Below are positions 16,541-24,720 of a stretch of DNA of 64,000 nucleotides, piece by piece. The stretch covers positions 1 to 64,000 of the forward strand of contig JABFXY010000142.1 of NCBI GenBank assembly GCA_013361525.1, in the 5' to 3' direction. A model generated the notes under the pieces. The model saw only the letters and a list, made by a program, of their open reading frames with translations. It was not told the origin of the DNA and ran no database searches. Made by a program: the position numbers and the translations under genes. The DNA is from Polyangiaceae bacterium (GTDB taxonomy: Bacteria; Myxococcota_A; Polyangia; Polyangiales; Polyangiaceae). Each line of letters begins with the position of its first letter. Position 1 is the first letter of the stretch.

Positions 16541-17242
16541 ATGGCCGCTTTGAACCCGTATGTCGTGTCGTTCTTGAAGGGTGTGAACCGCGACTATCCA
16601 GGCCGGAAAAAGGCGTCGGACGGCACGTGGGGCGACCTCGCGCACCAGAAGCGCAAGAGCGATCACAACACCGGTGACGCGGTCGACATCACGCACGACC
16701 CTGCGCACGGAGCGGACGGCGACACGATCGCAGCGCGCGCCCTCGCCGACCCGAACGTCAAATACGTCATTTGGAATCACCGCATCTACAACAAGGCGCG
16801 GCCGGGCTGGCGGCCCTACCACGGGTCGAATCCGCATACGAAGCACGTCCACGTCAGCTTCAAGCGCGGCAACAAACGCGTGGCGCAGGGCGATCCGAGG
16901 CCGGCGCGGGTACGGAAGAAGAAGCGCCGCACACCGAAGCGAAGGCCGAAGCGAACCGTGAGCGGGCGCCCGATCCCGAAGAGGCGCAGCGCAGGCGGCA
17001 AGACGTCGAAGAAGAAGAGCGGCGGCAAGCGCATCGTCAAAGGGCATGCCTCGGTCGTGCTCGGTAAAAATCAGTTGATGATCGCCCACGTGGAGACACC
17101 CCACACGGGCGGCGGCAAAATCGCCAAAGGCAGCCCGGACGTCTTCGTCGGCAAACGCATCCTGGCCGTCGCGCGGATCGGCGATCCGACCACCGACAAG
17201 CTGAAGGTGAAGTCGGGACTCGACTCGGTGGCGATCGGGTAA
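16541..17242 (+). CDS. M15-like peptidase fused to a PAAR tip domain
   Basis: A 233-residue fusion. Residues 15-108 look like an M15-type peptidoglycan peptidase or endolysin domain: SDHNTGDAVDI gives His42 and Asp49, and SNPHTKHVHVSF gives His99, His102 and His104 as candidate zinc ligands. Residues 110-168 are a very basic Lys/Arg linker. Residues 168-233 match a PAAR domain, the sharp tip of a type VI spike (SVVLG, TGGGKIAKGSPDVFVGKR, ARIGDP). No type VI structural gene is present, so it would be an orphan cargo tip. GGGAG precedes the ATG at 16541; the reading frame also extends upstream into the chaperone gene but without a domain. Confidence 0.8.
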   Translation: MAALNPYVVSFLKGVNRDYPGRKKASDGTWGDLAHQKRKSDHNTGDAVDITHDPAHGADGDTIAARALADPNVKYVIWNHRIYNKARPGWRPYHGSNPHTKHVHVSFKRGNKRVAQGDPRPARVRKKKRRTPKRRPKRTVSGRPIPKRRSAGGKTSKKKSGGKRIVKGHASVVLGKNQLMIAHVETPHTGGGKIAKGSPDVFVGKRILAVARIGDPTTDKLKVKSGLDSVAIG

Positions 17243-17257
17243 TCGCGTCGAGCTCGC

Positions 17258-17998
17258 CTATGCCGTCTTGGGTGTAAAGCTCGCGAGGTCTCCGATCCCG
17301 AGCCCGGCTTCGACCTTCGCGACGTCGGCGACGGCGGATTCGAAGCCGCCTTCGCCGAACAGCTTGTGCTCGCGCTCCTCGAATTTTTCGCCGAGCTCGG
17401 CATAACCGTCACGATCCAGCGTCTTGCGAAACGCGGGAATGAGCACCGTCTCCTCGCGCGCCGCGTGCGGTCTGTACATGTGCACGAACGCGCGAAGCTG
17501 ACGCGCGAGCATCGTCGTGTCGATCGGCGTCGGCGCACGCACCATTGCGAGGATCGCGTCGGTCAGCGCGCGGCCCCGCAGGTGCTGCTCCTTGAGCGTC
17601 GTGACGAGCGCCACCTCGCGTCCCAGCTTCTGCATGCGCGGGAACACGAAGTCCTCTTCCTGCTTCTCGTGGTACTCCTCGATGAACCGCCGGATAATTC
17701 CGGCGGAGTCTGCGATCAGCGCCGGGTCGACCGCGGTCCCACGCTCGAGCCGTAGCGCAGCCTCGTCGTAAACGAGCAGCACGCGCTCGAGGACGCCGTG
17801 CTCTTGCATGAGGTCTTCGCCCGGCGTGACCTCTGCGCCCTCACCTTCCTCGTGCTCTTCTTCGCGCTTCGAGCCTTCCGACGCGTCCATTCCCGCCATC
17901 GTGGAGGCTGCACAGCCTGCGACCGCGAGCGCCGCGACCGATGACACCGACGTCAGAAATCCTCGCCGATCCCGAACAATGAAACAGTCTTTCGACAT
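17258..17998 (-). CDS. Exported hemerythrin-domain lipoprotein
   Basis: A 246-residue protein with a twin-Arg-type signal (DRRGFLTSV) ending in a lipobox (VAGC), an acidic linker (EEEHEEGEG), then a hemerythrin HHE four-helix domain. Metal ligands appear in the expected places: QEHGVLE, EEYHEKQEEDFVFP, EQHLRG and YRPHAAREETVLIP. Such domains bind a di-iron centre and O2 or sense redox state; an exported version may deal with oxygen or reactive species in the periplasm. The ATG at 17998 is chosen because GAGGAGG lies 9 bases before it and downstream of the other ATG at 18013. It converges with the PAAR gene, 15 bp apart. Confidence 0.85.
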   Translation of the reverse strand: MSKDCFIVRDRRGFLTSVSSVAALAVAGCAASTMAGMDASEGSKREEEHEEGEGAEVTPGEDLMQEHGVLERVLLVYDEAALRLERGTAVDPALIADSAGIIRRFIEEYHEKQEEDFVFPRMQKLGREVALVTTLKEQHLRGRALTDAILAMVRAPTPIDTTMLARQLRAFVHMYRPHAAREETVLIPAFRKTLDRDGYAELGEKFEEREHKLFGEGGFESAVADVAKVEAGLGIGDLASFTPKTA

Positions 17999-18101
17999 CG
18001 CGATCCTCCTCATCCCATCGCGGCAAGGCGCGTGCCCCGGAGCGATTGCCGCGAGCGCTTGTTCGGGCGCGAACGCCGCCCCCTGTGATACCTAGTTCCG
18101 G

Positions 18102-18551
18102 GTGGATGTCTCGACGCGCCATCGCCTCTTCGTGACGATGGCGTGCGTCCACCTGAAATCAGTCTTCGTCGCGCTGCTGATTTTGCCGGTGGCTCTGTGT
18201 GGCTACTTGGTCGCGCCGCTCGACGCGGAGGTCCGGGGTCTCGGCGACTCTTCCGACGTCGCGGTCCTCGACGCGACGGAGAACGAGCGGGCTCCCCACG
18301 CGCTGCCGAGGAGCAGCTCGCACGTCAGCGCGTCGAAAAACGCGGAGCGGAACGACCTCGCCGGCAAGCGCGTCTGGAGCCGACCAGCCGCCGTCACGGC
18401 GGGCGACGGCTCGCTGTTGGTCTCGTCTGCAGCCAACGATATCGGGGCGGGGCCTGCAGTCGCGTCGCGCGGCCACCACGAAGGCGTGGTCAAACAGCGC
18501 GCGAGCGTCGCTCTTCCACCGCCTCGAGCACCGCCGCGACGAACGGCGTAA
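18102..18551 (+). CDS. Hypothetical exported protein
   Basis: A 149-residue open frame with GC-rich third positions like the neighbouring genes. A hydrophobic segment (SVFVALLILPVALCGYLVA, about residues 20-38) looks like a signal or membrane anchor; the rest is polar, low in recognisable structure, and ends in a Pro/Arg-rich tail. No family is recognised. The start is uncertain: an ATG at 18138 would give a more usual signal peptide but has no ribosome site. It is followed after 156 bp by the antiporter operon. It could be a chance frame, since a long antisense frame also covers the region. Confidence 0.45.
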   Translation: MDVSTRHRLFVTMACVHLKSVFVALLILPVALCGYLVAPLDAEVRGLGDSSDVAVLDATENERAPHALPRSSSHVSASKNAERNDLAGKRVWSRPAAVTAGDGSLLVSSAANDIGAGPAVASRGHHEGVVKQRASVALPPPRAPPRRTA

Positions 18552-18707
18552 CGGCCGTCCCAACGCTTCTTCGAACGCACCTCGCCGTAGGTGCGCCCGT
18601 CGTTCCTTTGGCCCGCGGGCCTCGCTCGTCGTGTCGGATCGCTGCGCACGTCTTCGATCGCGGCGTTTCGGCGAGCACCCCGGGTATTGCTCGGAAAAGG
18701 TCACTTC

Positions 18708-20237
18708 ATGCGGCAGCAGCTGGAATCCCTCATGCTCGCCCTCGCGGTCGGGTCGTCCGCCGCCATCGGCGCGAAGCGGATCGGTGTCCCCTACAACGTG
18801 GCGCTGGTCCTCGTCGGCCTCGTTCTCGTGTTCGTGGACGTCTTGCCGACGGCAGCGCTCGATCCGAACCTCGTCTTGCTCGTCTTTTTGCCCATCCTCG
18901 TCTTCGAGGGCGCGCTCTTCGCGGACGCCGATCATCTGCGCCGCGCGAGCCGCCCCATCCTGATCCTCGCGATTCCAGGCGTCGTTCTGTCGCTCCTCGG
19001 CACGGCAGCATTCGCCACGTGGATTCTCGATCTGCCGTTCATCGTCGCGCTGTTGTTGGGCGCGCTCCTCGCGATCACCGACACCGTCAGCGTCCTCCTC
19101 GCGTTTCGTAGTGTGCGCGTTCCGCACCGGCTCGCAGCGATCATGGAGGGGGAGAGCTTGTTCAACGACGGCACGGCGCTCGTGCTCGTGAGCTTGTGCG
19201 CCGTCGTGGTCACGACCGGCAATTTCGTCCCTTCGACGACCCTGCGCAGCCTCCTCGTCGCCATCGTCGGCGGAGGCCTCGTCGGCGGCGCCTTCGCGGC
19301 TATCGGTGCGGCCGTGCTTCGTCGAACACCGGACCACCTGACCTCGATCCTCGCGTCGGTCGTGCTGGTATTCGCGACGTCGCTGCTCGCGGAACGCGTA
19401 CACGCATCACCGGTCATCGCGGTCGTCGTCGCAGGCCTCTACATCGGCAATGCGGCGCGCAAGGCACTCGAGCCTTCGCGCGTCCTCGCGCTTCAAGGGT
19501 TTTGGGAGACGATCGGATTTTCCGTCAACGTCATCCTGTTCTTGCTCGTCGGCATGCAGATTCACGCAGAGCTGCTGCTGGAAGAGGGCGCGTCGATCGC
19601 ACTCGCGCTGATCGCGTTGCACGGGGGGCGCGCAGTCGCCGTGTATGGCTCGTTCGCAGTTTTGCGCGTCGGGTGGAAAGAGGTCATTCCGCTTCGTTGG
19701 CAACACGTCATGGTGTTTGGAAACATCAAGGGCGCGCTGTCGATGGCTGCCGTGCTGGCCCTCCCGGTCGAGGTGCCATATCGCTCCCGCCTGATCACCA
19801 TCGTGTTCGGCATCACCTTCGTGACGCTCGTCATGCAGGCGCTGCCGTTCAAGCGATTCCTGCAATGGCTGCGGGTCGTCGACGCCCCGGCGGACCTCGA
19901 GCTCGACGCCGCCAAAGCGACCCTCATCTCCGCAAAACGCGGCCAGGCGGATCTCGACGTGCTCCTCGACGCCGGTCTCGTCTCTCGCAAAGACCACGCG
20001 GCGCGGCGGGCGTCGTTCCAGCGTCACGTCATCGACGCGGAGCGCGTGCTTCGCGCGTCGCGTGGCGCACATGCAGGCGACCACGTGGTCGACGCGGCGC
20101 TCCTCGTGGGCCGAAAAGCGGCGCTCCAGGACGCGTCGCGCAGAGGCCTCATCGATGCCTCCGTCGCGGAGGCCCAAATCAACGATCTCGATCGCGAGCT
20201 GATGGATCTCGGCAAGGAAGAAGGAAACCACACATGA
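18708..20237 (+). CDS. CPA1-type cation/proton antiporter
   Basis: A 509-residue inner-membrane antiporter with about 12 transmembrane helices and a cytoplasmic tail of about 110 residues. Helix motifs VFLPILVFEGAL, AITDTVSVLL and the core GESLFNDGTALVL are those of the CPA1 (NhaP/YjcE) Na+ or K+/H+ exchangers; the Asp of FND is the likely ion ligand. The ATG at 18708 has AAGG 10 bases upstream and begins at the first helix. Its stop overlaps the start of a separate RCK protein as ATGA, implying that the antiporter and its ligand-gating subunit are made together. The ion cannot be told from sequence. Confidence 0.88.
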   Translation: MRQQLESLMLALAVGSSAAIGAKRIGVPYNVALVLVGLVLVFVDVLPTAALDPNLVLLVFLPILVFEGALFADADHLRRASRPILILAIPGVVLSLLGTAAFATWILDLPFIVALLLGALLAITDTVSVLLAFRSVRVPHRLAAIMEGESLFNDGTALVLVSLCAVVVTTGNFVPSTTLRSLLVAIVGGGLVGGAFAAIGAAVLRRTPDHLTSILASVVLVFATSLLAERVHASPVIAVVVAGLYIGNAARKALEPSRVLALQGFWETIGFSVNVILFLLVGMQIHAELLLEEGASIALALIALHGGRAVAVYGSFAVLRVGWKEVIPLRWQHVMVFGNIKGALSMAAVLALPVEVPYRSRLITIVFGITFVTLVMQALPFKRFLQWLRVVDAPADLELDAAKATLISAKRGQADLDVLLDAGLVSRKDHAARRASFQRHVIDAERVLRASRGAHAGDHVVDAALLVGRKAALQDASRRGLIDASVAEAQINDLDRELMDLGKEEGNHT

Positions 20238-20917
20238 TCGTCGTCATCGCAGGCGCCGGCCGAGCCGGCCTGAACGTCGCTGCCCATCTTCTTTCGGCAG
20301 GTCACAACGTCACGCTCATCGATCGCGATCCCGCCATCGTGAAGAACGCCTTCGAAGCGCACGGCATCGTGTCCCTCGCGGGCGACGCGACGGACGCTCG
20401 CGTGTTGCGCGAGGCGGAGGTCCACAAGGCGGATGTCGCCGTCGCCATGTTGCCGCGCGACGCCGACAACCTCGCCTTCGCTGCGCTCGCACGGACCGCC
20501 GGCGCGAAGCGCATCATGGTGCGGGTGAAAGACGAAGAGTACCGCGCCATCTACGTGCAAGCGGGTGTTCACCGAATCCTGTCCGAGACCGACGTCTTCA
20601 TAGGCGCCCTCGCAACCGCGATCGAGCACGAGAACGTGCGGGCTTCGATGCTCGTCGGAAACGGAGAAGCCGTCGCGTTCGAGCTCGAGCTCTCGGAGGA
20701 CGCTGCGGTCGCGGGGAAGACGGTGAGCGAGATCGCGACGAGCCCTGGATTTCCGAGCTCGTGCGTGTTTGCGGGGCTACATCCCCGCGGCAGCCGCGTC
20801 GAAGCACCGCGCGGCGGCTCGACGATCGCCCCGGGGACGACGCTTCTACTCGTCAGTCGCAGAGACGAGCTCGGCGCCGTCATCGACTTCTTCACGAGGT
20901 CGAGCGCGGCCCGTTAG
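20234..20917 (+). CDS. TrkA/KTN (RCK) regulatory subunit
   Basis: A 227-residue cytosolic protein. Residues 1-120 are an RCK-N Rossmann domain with the nucleotide loop GAGRAGLNVA near the start, acidic Asp33 in LIDRDP, and GDATDARVL, as in potassium-channel and antiporter regulators that bind NAD(H) or nucleotides. Residues 135-220 form an RCK-C (TrkA-C) domain (FELELSEDAAVAGKTVSEI, TTLLLVSRRDEL). The ATGA overlap with the CPA1 antiporter gene makes it the probable gating partner. In many bacteria the two are fused; here they are separate but coupled. Confidence 0.9.
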   Translation: MIVVIAGAGRAGLNVAAHLLSAGHNVTLIDRDPAIVKNAFEAHGIVSLAGDATDARVLREAEVHKADVAVAMLPRDADNLAFAALARTAGAKRIMVRVKDEEYRAIYVQAGVHRILSETDVFIGALATAIEHENVRASMLVGNGEAVAFELELSEDAAVAGKTVSEIATSPGFPSSCVFAGLHPRGSRVEAPRGGSTIAPGTTLLLVSRRDELGAVIDFFTRSSAAR

Positions 20918-20929
20918 AGGCCTCTCACC

Positions 20930-22231
20930 TCAGTCCTTCCAGCAATCGAAGTCGCCGAGCGTCTGCGAAAACGGGAAATAGCACTTGTGATAGAGGTCGC
21001 TGCCGGGTGCGAAGCCCTCGGCTTCGTCGAGGCACGCGCCCCGCTTGCCGGAGGGTGAAGCGGGGCAATCCTCGTCGGTCTCGCAGACGTCGGGGAAGCT
21101 CGTATCGAAACACGCGCGCTGCCCGCCGGAGGTCGCGATGCAGGCGACGGTGCTCGATGCGTCGCCGCATTGCAGATCGTTCGTGCACGAATGACAGAAG
21201 TTGTCGGTGGCGGGCGGCGTGCAAGTGCCGCTCCGAGGCACGCAGAACCCGTTTTCGCATGCCTCGTCGTTCCGGCACAGATCGTCCGCATCGCCGGTGC
21301 AGACGCGCAAACACGCACTCCCCGTCGCGAGCTCGACACACCCGAGCTCGATGTCGATGGAGCAATCCACCGCCTCTTCGCACGAAGCGCAGGGCTCGCG
21401 CTTCTTGCAGACGTTGCGCATGAGCGCGGTGGGACCTTCTTGGAACGTTGCGCCGTCTTTCTTGAAGTCGGCCCGATCGAGGCATGGCTCCGCCGTGCCC
21501 TTGTCGGTGCCGCAAATCTTCGTGTCCAGGCTCTCCACCGTGCAGAACATGCCGGGCCCGCAATCGGCGTCCGACGTGCAATCGAACGTCGAGCAATAGC
21601 GGTCGCTGTCACCTTCGCCGGCGACGACGCAGACGAGCGGCCGACACTCGGCCGCGGAGCAATGGTCCGAGCCGGCGCCCTCGGTGCAAGGCGTGCCATC
21701 GGGGCACGTCCAATCGTCGGTGGCCGTCGCATCGTCGCATTCGCTGCCGCTCGGACACGGCGTCAGCAGCTCCTGCACCTTGTCCGACGCCGTGCACACG
21801 AGAACCGTGTCCCCGTCGTTCAGCCCGGTCGCGGAGTCGGTCTGGACCGGCGCACACACCTGCAGCTCGGGACCGCCGCGATAAGGCGCGTAGCAGTCGT
21901 TGTGCGACGAGCACTGCAACATGCATCGGTTCCCGACGCAGACGTTGCTCTCGACGCACTTGTCCGGCGTGCATTTGCCCTCGCAGACGCCGTCGACGAT
22001 GACACCGCCCTCACACACCGGCTCGTCGCATCCCAAGAACGTGCCGACCAGCCCGAGTATCGAAAAGAACCCGGCTAGTGCACACGTGCGAAATCTCGCT
22101 GTCGGACCCGACCCGGCCCCGCGCTGACGCGCGCGGGGTGAAGGGCCGGGTCGGCTCCGACCGTTGGCGGGATTGTGCACGCGTGACTCGATGTTTTCGG
22201 AGCACGCAGCGACACGACCAACGCCGACCAT
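20930..22231 (-). CDS. Cys-rich lipoprotein, start uncertain
   Basis: A protein of up to 433 residues, surface type. A hydrophobic segment ends in a lipobox-like TFLGC, then about 360 residues with more than 40 Cys in repeated CxxDxxC-type spacings (for example CTSDADCGPGMFC, CRNDEACENGFC), typical of myxobacterial disulfide-rich lipoproteins. The start is unusual: no in-frame ATG, GTG or TTG sits next to the signal peptide. The only in-frame candidates are ATG 22231 and GTG 22180, and both would force translation through the palindrome at 22101-22161. The palindrome may have inserted into the 5' end, or a rare start codon is used. It converges with the RCK gene. Confidence 0.75.
   Translation of the reverse strand: MVGVGRVAACSENIESRVHNPANGRSRPGPSPRARQRGAGSGPTARFRTCALAGFFSILGLVGTFLGCDEPVCEGGVIVDGVCEGKCTPDKCVESNVCVGNRCMLQCSSHNDCYAPYRGGPELQVCAPVQTDSATGLNDGDTVLVCTASDKVQELLTPCPSGSECDDATATDDWTCPDGTPCTEGAGSDHCSAAECRPLVCVVAGEGDSDRYCSTFDCTSDADCGPGMFCTVESLDTKICGTDKGTAEPCLDRADFKKDGATFQEGPTALMRNVCKKREPCASCEEAVDCSIDIELGCVELATGSACLRVCTGDADDLCRNDEACENGFCVPRSGTCTPPATDNFCHSCTNDLQCGDASSTVACIATSGGQRACFDTSFPDVCETDEDCPASPSGKRGACLDEAEGFAPGSDLYHKCYFPFSQTLGDFDCWKD
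22101..22161. repeat. Imperfect inverted repeat related to the one at 4-72
   Basis: Arms at 22101-22118 and 22144-22161 are 18-bp reverse complements with one mismatch, around a 25-nt loop that itself holds an inner CCGCGC/GCGCGG hairpin. The right arm GGCCGGGTCGGCTCC resembles GGCCGGAGCGGATCC of the hairpin at 4-72 at 12 of 15 positions, and both loops are 25 nt. This suggests one dispersed palindromic repeat family. It lies at the 5' end of a lipoprotein gene. Confidence 0.7.
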
Positions 22232-22281
22232 GCCGCTTCGTACCCCGCGCCGTAGGGCGCTTCAAGCACGTCGGATCAGGC

Positions 22282-24573
22282 TCAAGGAAGCGTGATGGCT
22301 TCCATCGACTCGGTCACCACGTGGTCGCGGGCATCCCACCCGCGCTCCTTCGCGAGGTCGGTCGGCAGCGGCCGGTAGAGGACGATGGCGCGCGCGGTCA
22401 CGTCGGTGCACCCCGGGGGGACGGCGAAGCGATGAGCCGTCACGAGCTCTCGCTGGGGCGCGATGCGGTTGTCGCTCGCGATGTCGACGGCGCGGTAGTG
22501 CGGCACGCCGCGGGCGCCGGTCGCATCGACCATCACGCGGGCGAATGCCATCCCCGGCGCCCCAGCGAGGCGATGGCTCGTCTCGCCGTCCACGAAATCG
22601 GTGGGCGAGGCGTCCGCGAGATACACGATGTCCCCCGGCGCGACGGCGACCGAAGCTGAGAGCTCGATCTGCGACCCGACGACAGCCACAACGGACGCTT
22701 CGCCAACCGGCGAGAGCACCTCGATGCCCTTCTCCTCGGGCGTGAGGGTCGCCCCTTCGAAGAGGCCGATGCCGTCGTAATCCCAATAGCTCCCGGTCGG
22801 GCGGACGATCCGTACGACGTCGCCGACGTTCGCAATCGCCGCGCCGGCCGGCCACGTCGCGGTCGAAGCGGAGAGCGTGACGTCCGCCCCGACGATGCCT
22901 CGCGCCGAGGCTCCACCGAAGTCGGGAATCGTCATGCCACCGATCGGTACGAGCGGATCACCACATCCGTCGGCCTCGACGAGGAGCACCATGGAACGGA
23001 GCGGCTCGCCCGTCGGCAGCGCGTGACCACAACCGACGTTCTTCACCGCGACGGCGATATCGACGCCGCCGGCAATGGGCGACGCCGTGATCGTCGCCGT
23101 CGCCGCCCCATCGAGCAGGCGCGGCACCCCCGGAATCTCGGTGAGAGGGCCGCGAAAGGTATGCGAGCGCGTCTGCTCGGGCGTGCGCTGGAACCCGCCG
23201 ACCAGACCCGCGAGCGTCGGAGAAGACGTATCGACGCTGTTGAACATGCCGTCGACCGGCGGCATGTGACACGACTGACACTGCGTGCCCAACTGCGCGA
23301 AGGGGCCCTCGGACCATTCGGTGAACGTCGAATGCGTGGGGAGGCCGTCGGCGAATCGGTCGCTCAATGTGGACCCGGGGACGAGCGCTTCCTGCTTCTG
23401 ATCGTGACAGCCGGCGCAGAACTCCGCAGTCGAGAACTTCGGCTGGTAGCTGCCGCCCATGATCGAATTGGGCACATCGGGCAGCGGGCCGAACATCGCT
23501 TGTCGAATGGGCGAGCCGATTTGGCCGTCGAGCGTCTCGCGCGGCCGCTGCATGACCAGCCGGCCCCCGGTGCCCGGCGGCGCATCGAGATCGATGTCGC
23601 GGACGTGATGGCATGCGTCGCACGAATTGCCGTTGTCGAATGCGTTGCCTTCCGCCTCGAGCAGATTGCGTCCACCGGCGGGGCCATTCATCGCGATCGC
23701 GTGGCAATCGGCGCACGCACCGAACATTGTGGGCGCGGACGCAGCCGGCAACGCAGGGTCGTCACACGACAATCCCGGCGAATCGCCGCAATCGTTCAAA
23801 TCGGCGAGGACGCCGGACCCGACGTAACATCGCATTTGCGAATTACCGGGTGAGCCGGGCACCGATCCCGCTCGATACACGCCACCGGCCGCCGCGCACT
23901 CCGCCGCGGTACCGAAGCTCGAGGACACACCCGCATAAAGGTCGTGCAGAATGGGATCTCTCGCAGAGCGCGCGTGCGCCGAAGTCTGAAACTGCGCAGT
24001 AAAGGTCGTATGGCAATGGCCACACACCTTCGTCGAGCTGTCGATGTCGGGGTCCCCCACCCCCGGCGACATGAACTCGTAGCCGACGTTGTCCGGAGGC
24101 GCGACCGCGAAGAGCTGCAGCGTCATGGGCTCGCTGGGTAGCGAGGTGAGCTCGATGCCCGCTGCGCGATAGCCGATCTTCGCGGCGACGACCGTCGGCG
24201 TACCGATGATCGCGGTCGTCATCTCGATCTCGAATGTGCCGTCCTCGCCCGTCGTCACGTCGGGCTCGCCACCGCCCTGCATCACGATCGCTCCCGCGAC
24301 TGGAGCGTTCGTCTGATCGACGACCACACCGGTGATGGTGAACGTCTCGGGCAAGCCCGTTCCGGTCGAGGTCGTCAGGTCGATGCCGGTCGTCGAGGTA
24401 GCGGTGGAGCTCGCGTTCGCGCCGCCGACGCCGCCTCCGCCGCTTGCGTGACCGCCGGCGTCGCCGGTTGCTGCCGAATCGTCCGAGCAAGCCGGGGCAG
24501 CGAGCAACAGCGCGACGACCCAAGCGCAGCGCGCGGTTCGACTCCGCTCTTCAGACCTTCGGGCAAACTTCAT
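22282..24573 (-). CDS. Five-haem cytochrome c lipoprotein
   Basis: A 763-residue exported electron-transfer protein. The signal peptide ends in lipobox LAAPAC; a Gly/Thr-rich linker follows, then a carboxypeptidase-regulatory-like beta domain (about residues 75-150, TITGVVVDQTNAPVAGA). The cytochrome region carries five CxxCH haem sites (CGHCH, CADCH, CDACH, CAGCH, CQSCH), with His residues that can be distal ligands. The C-terminal 250 residues lack haem motifs. GAGGG lies 8 bases before ATG 24573. Such proteins act at the cell surface or periplasm, but the substrate is unknown; the nearest redox genes are other lipoproteins, not a recognisable respiratory operon. Confidence 0.85.
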   Translation of the reverse strand: MKFARRSEERSRTARCAWVVALLLAAPACSDDSAATGDAGGHASGGGGVGGANASSTATSTTGIDLTTSTGTGLPETFTITGVVVDQTNAPVAGAIVMQGGGEPDVTTGEDGTFEIEMTTAIIGTPTVVAAKIGYRAAGIELTSLPSEPMTLQLFAVAPPDNVGYEFMSPGVGDPDIDSSTKVCGHCHTTFTAQFQTSAHARSARDPILHDLYAGVSSSFGTAAECAAAGGVYRAGSVPGSPGNSQMRCYVGSGVLADLNDCGDSPGLSCDDPALPAASAPTMFGACADCHAIAMNGPAGGRNLLEAEGNAFDNGNSCDACHHVRDIDLDAPPGTGGRLVMQRPRETLDGQIGSPIRQAMFGPLPDVPNSIMGGSYQPKFSTAEFCAGCHDQKQEALVPGSTLSDRFADGLPTHSTFTEWSEGPFAQLGTQCQSCHMPPVDGMFNSVDTSSPTLAGLVGGFQRTPEQTRSHTFRGPLTEIPGVPRLLDGAATATITASPIAGGVDIAVAVKNVGCGHALPTGEPLRSMVLLVEADGCGDPLVPIGGMTIPDFGGASARGIVGADVTLSASTATWPAGAAIANVGDVVRIVRPTGSYWDYDGIGLFEGATLTPEEKGIEVLSPVGEASVVAVVGSQIELSASVAVAPGDIVYLADASPTDFVDGETSHRLAGAPGMAFARVMVDATGARGVPHYRAVDIASDNRIAPQRELVTAHRFAVPPGCTDVTARAIVLYRPLPTDLAKERGWDARDHVVTESMEAITLP

Positions 24574-24645
24574 GATCCCTCGCGCTCCGCGATCGTCGGC
24601 GACCTCGACACCTTGGTACAAGTCGAGGGTCGCCGTCCAGTAGCG

Positions 24646-24679
24646 GAAAAACGCCCCCTCCGACGAGGCAGAGGGGGCG
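24646..24679 (-). terminator. Rho-independent terminator
   Basis: On the minus strand a 9-bp perfect stem CGCCCCCTC/GAGGGGGCG with a 10-nt loop is followed directly by TTTTT. It lies about 40 bp downstream of the stop of the lipoprotein gene at 24721-26049 and before the cytochrome gene start, so it ends that transcript. It is the clearest intrinsic terminator I found in the window. Confidence 0.85.
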
Positions 24680-24720
24680 CGGGGGAAACCGACGCAGAAA
24701 GACGCTGCGGTGCGCAGTTC

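Noticed and set aside
18159..19403. Minus-strand open frame of 414 codons opposite the antiporter
   Set aside because: Very Arg/Asp/Glu-rich, no motif, and antisense to strong CPA1 motifs.
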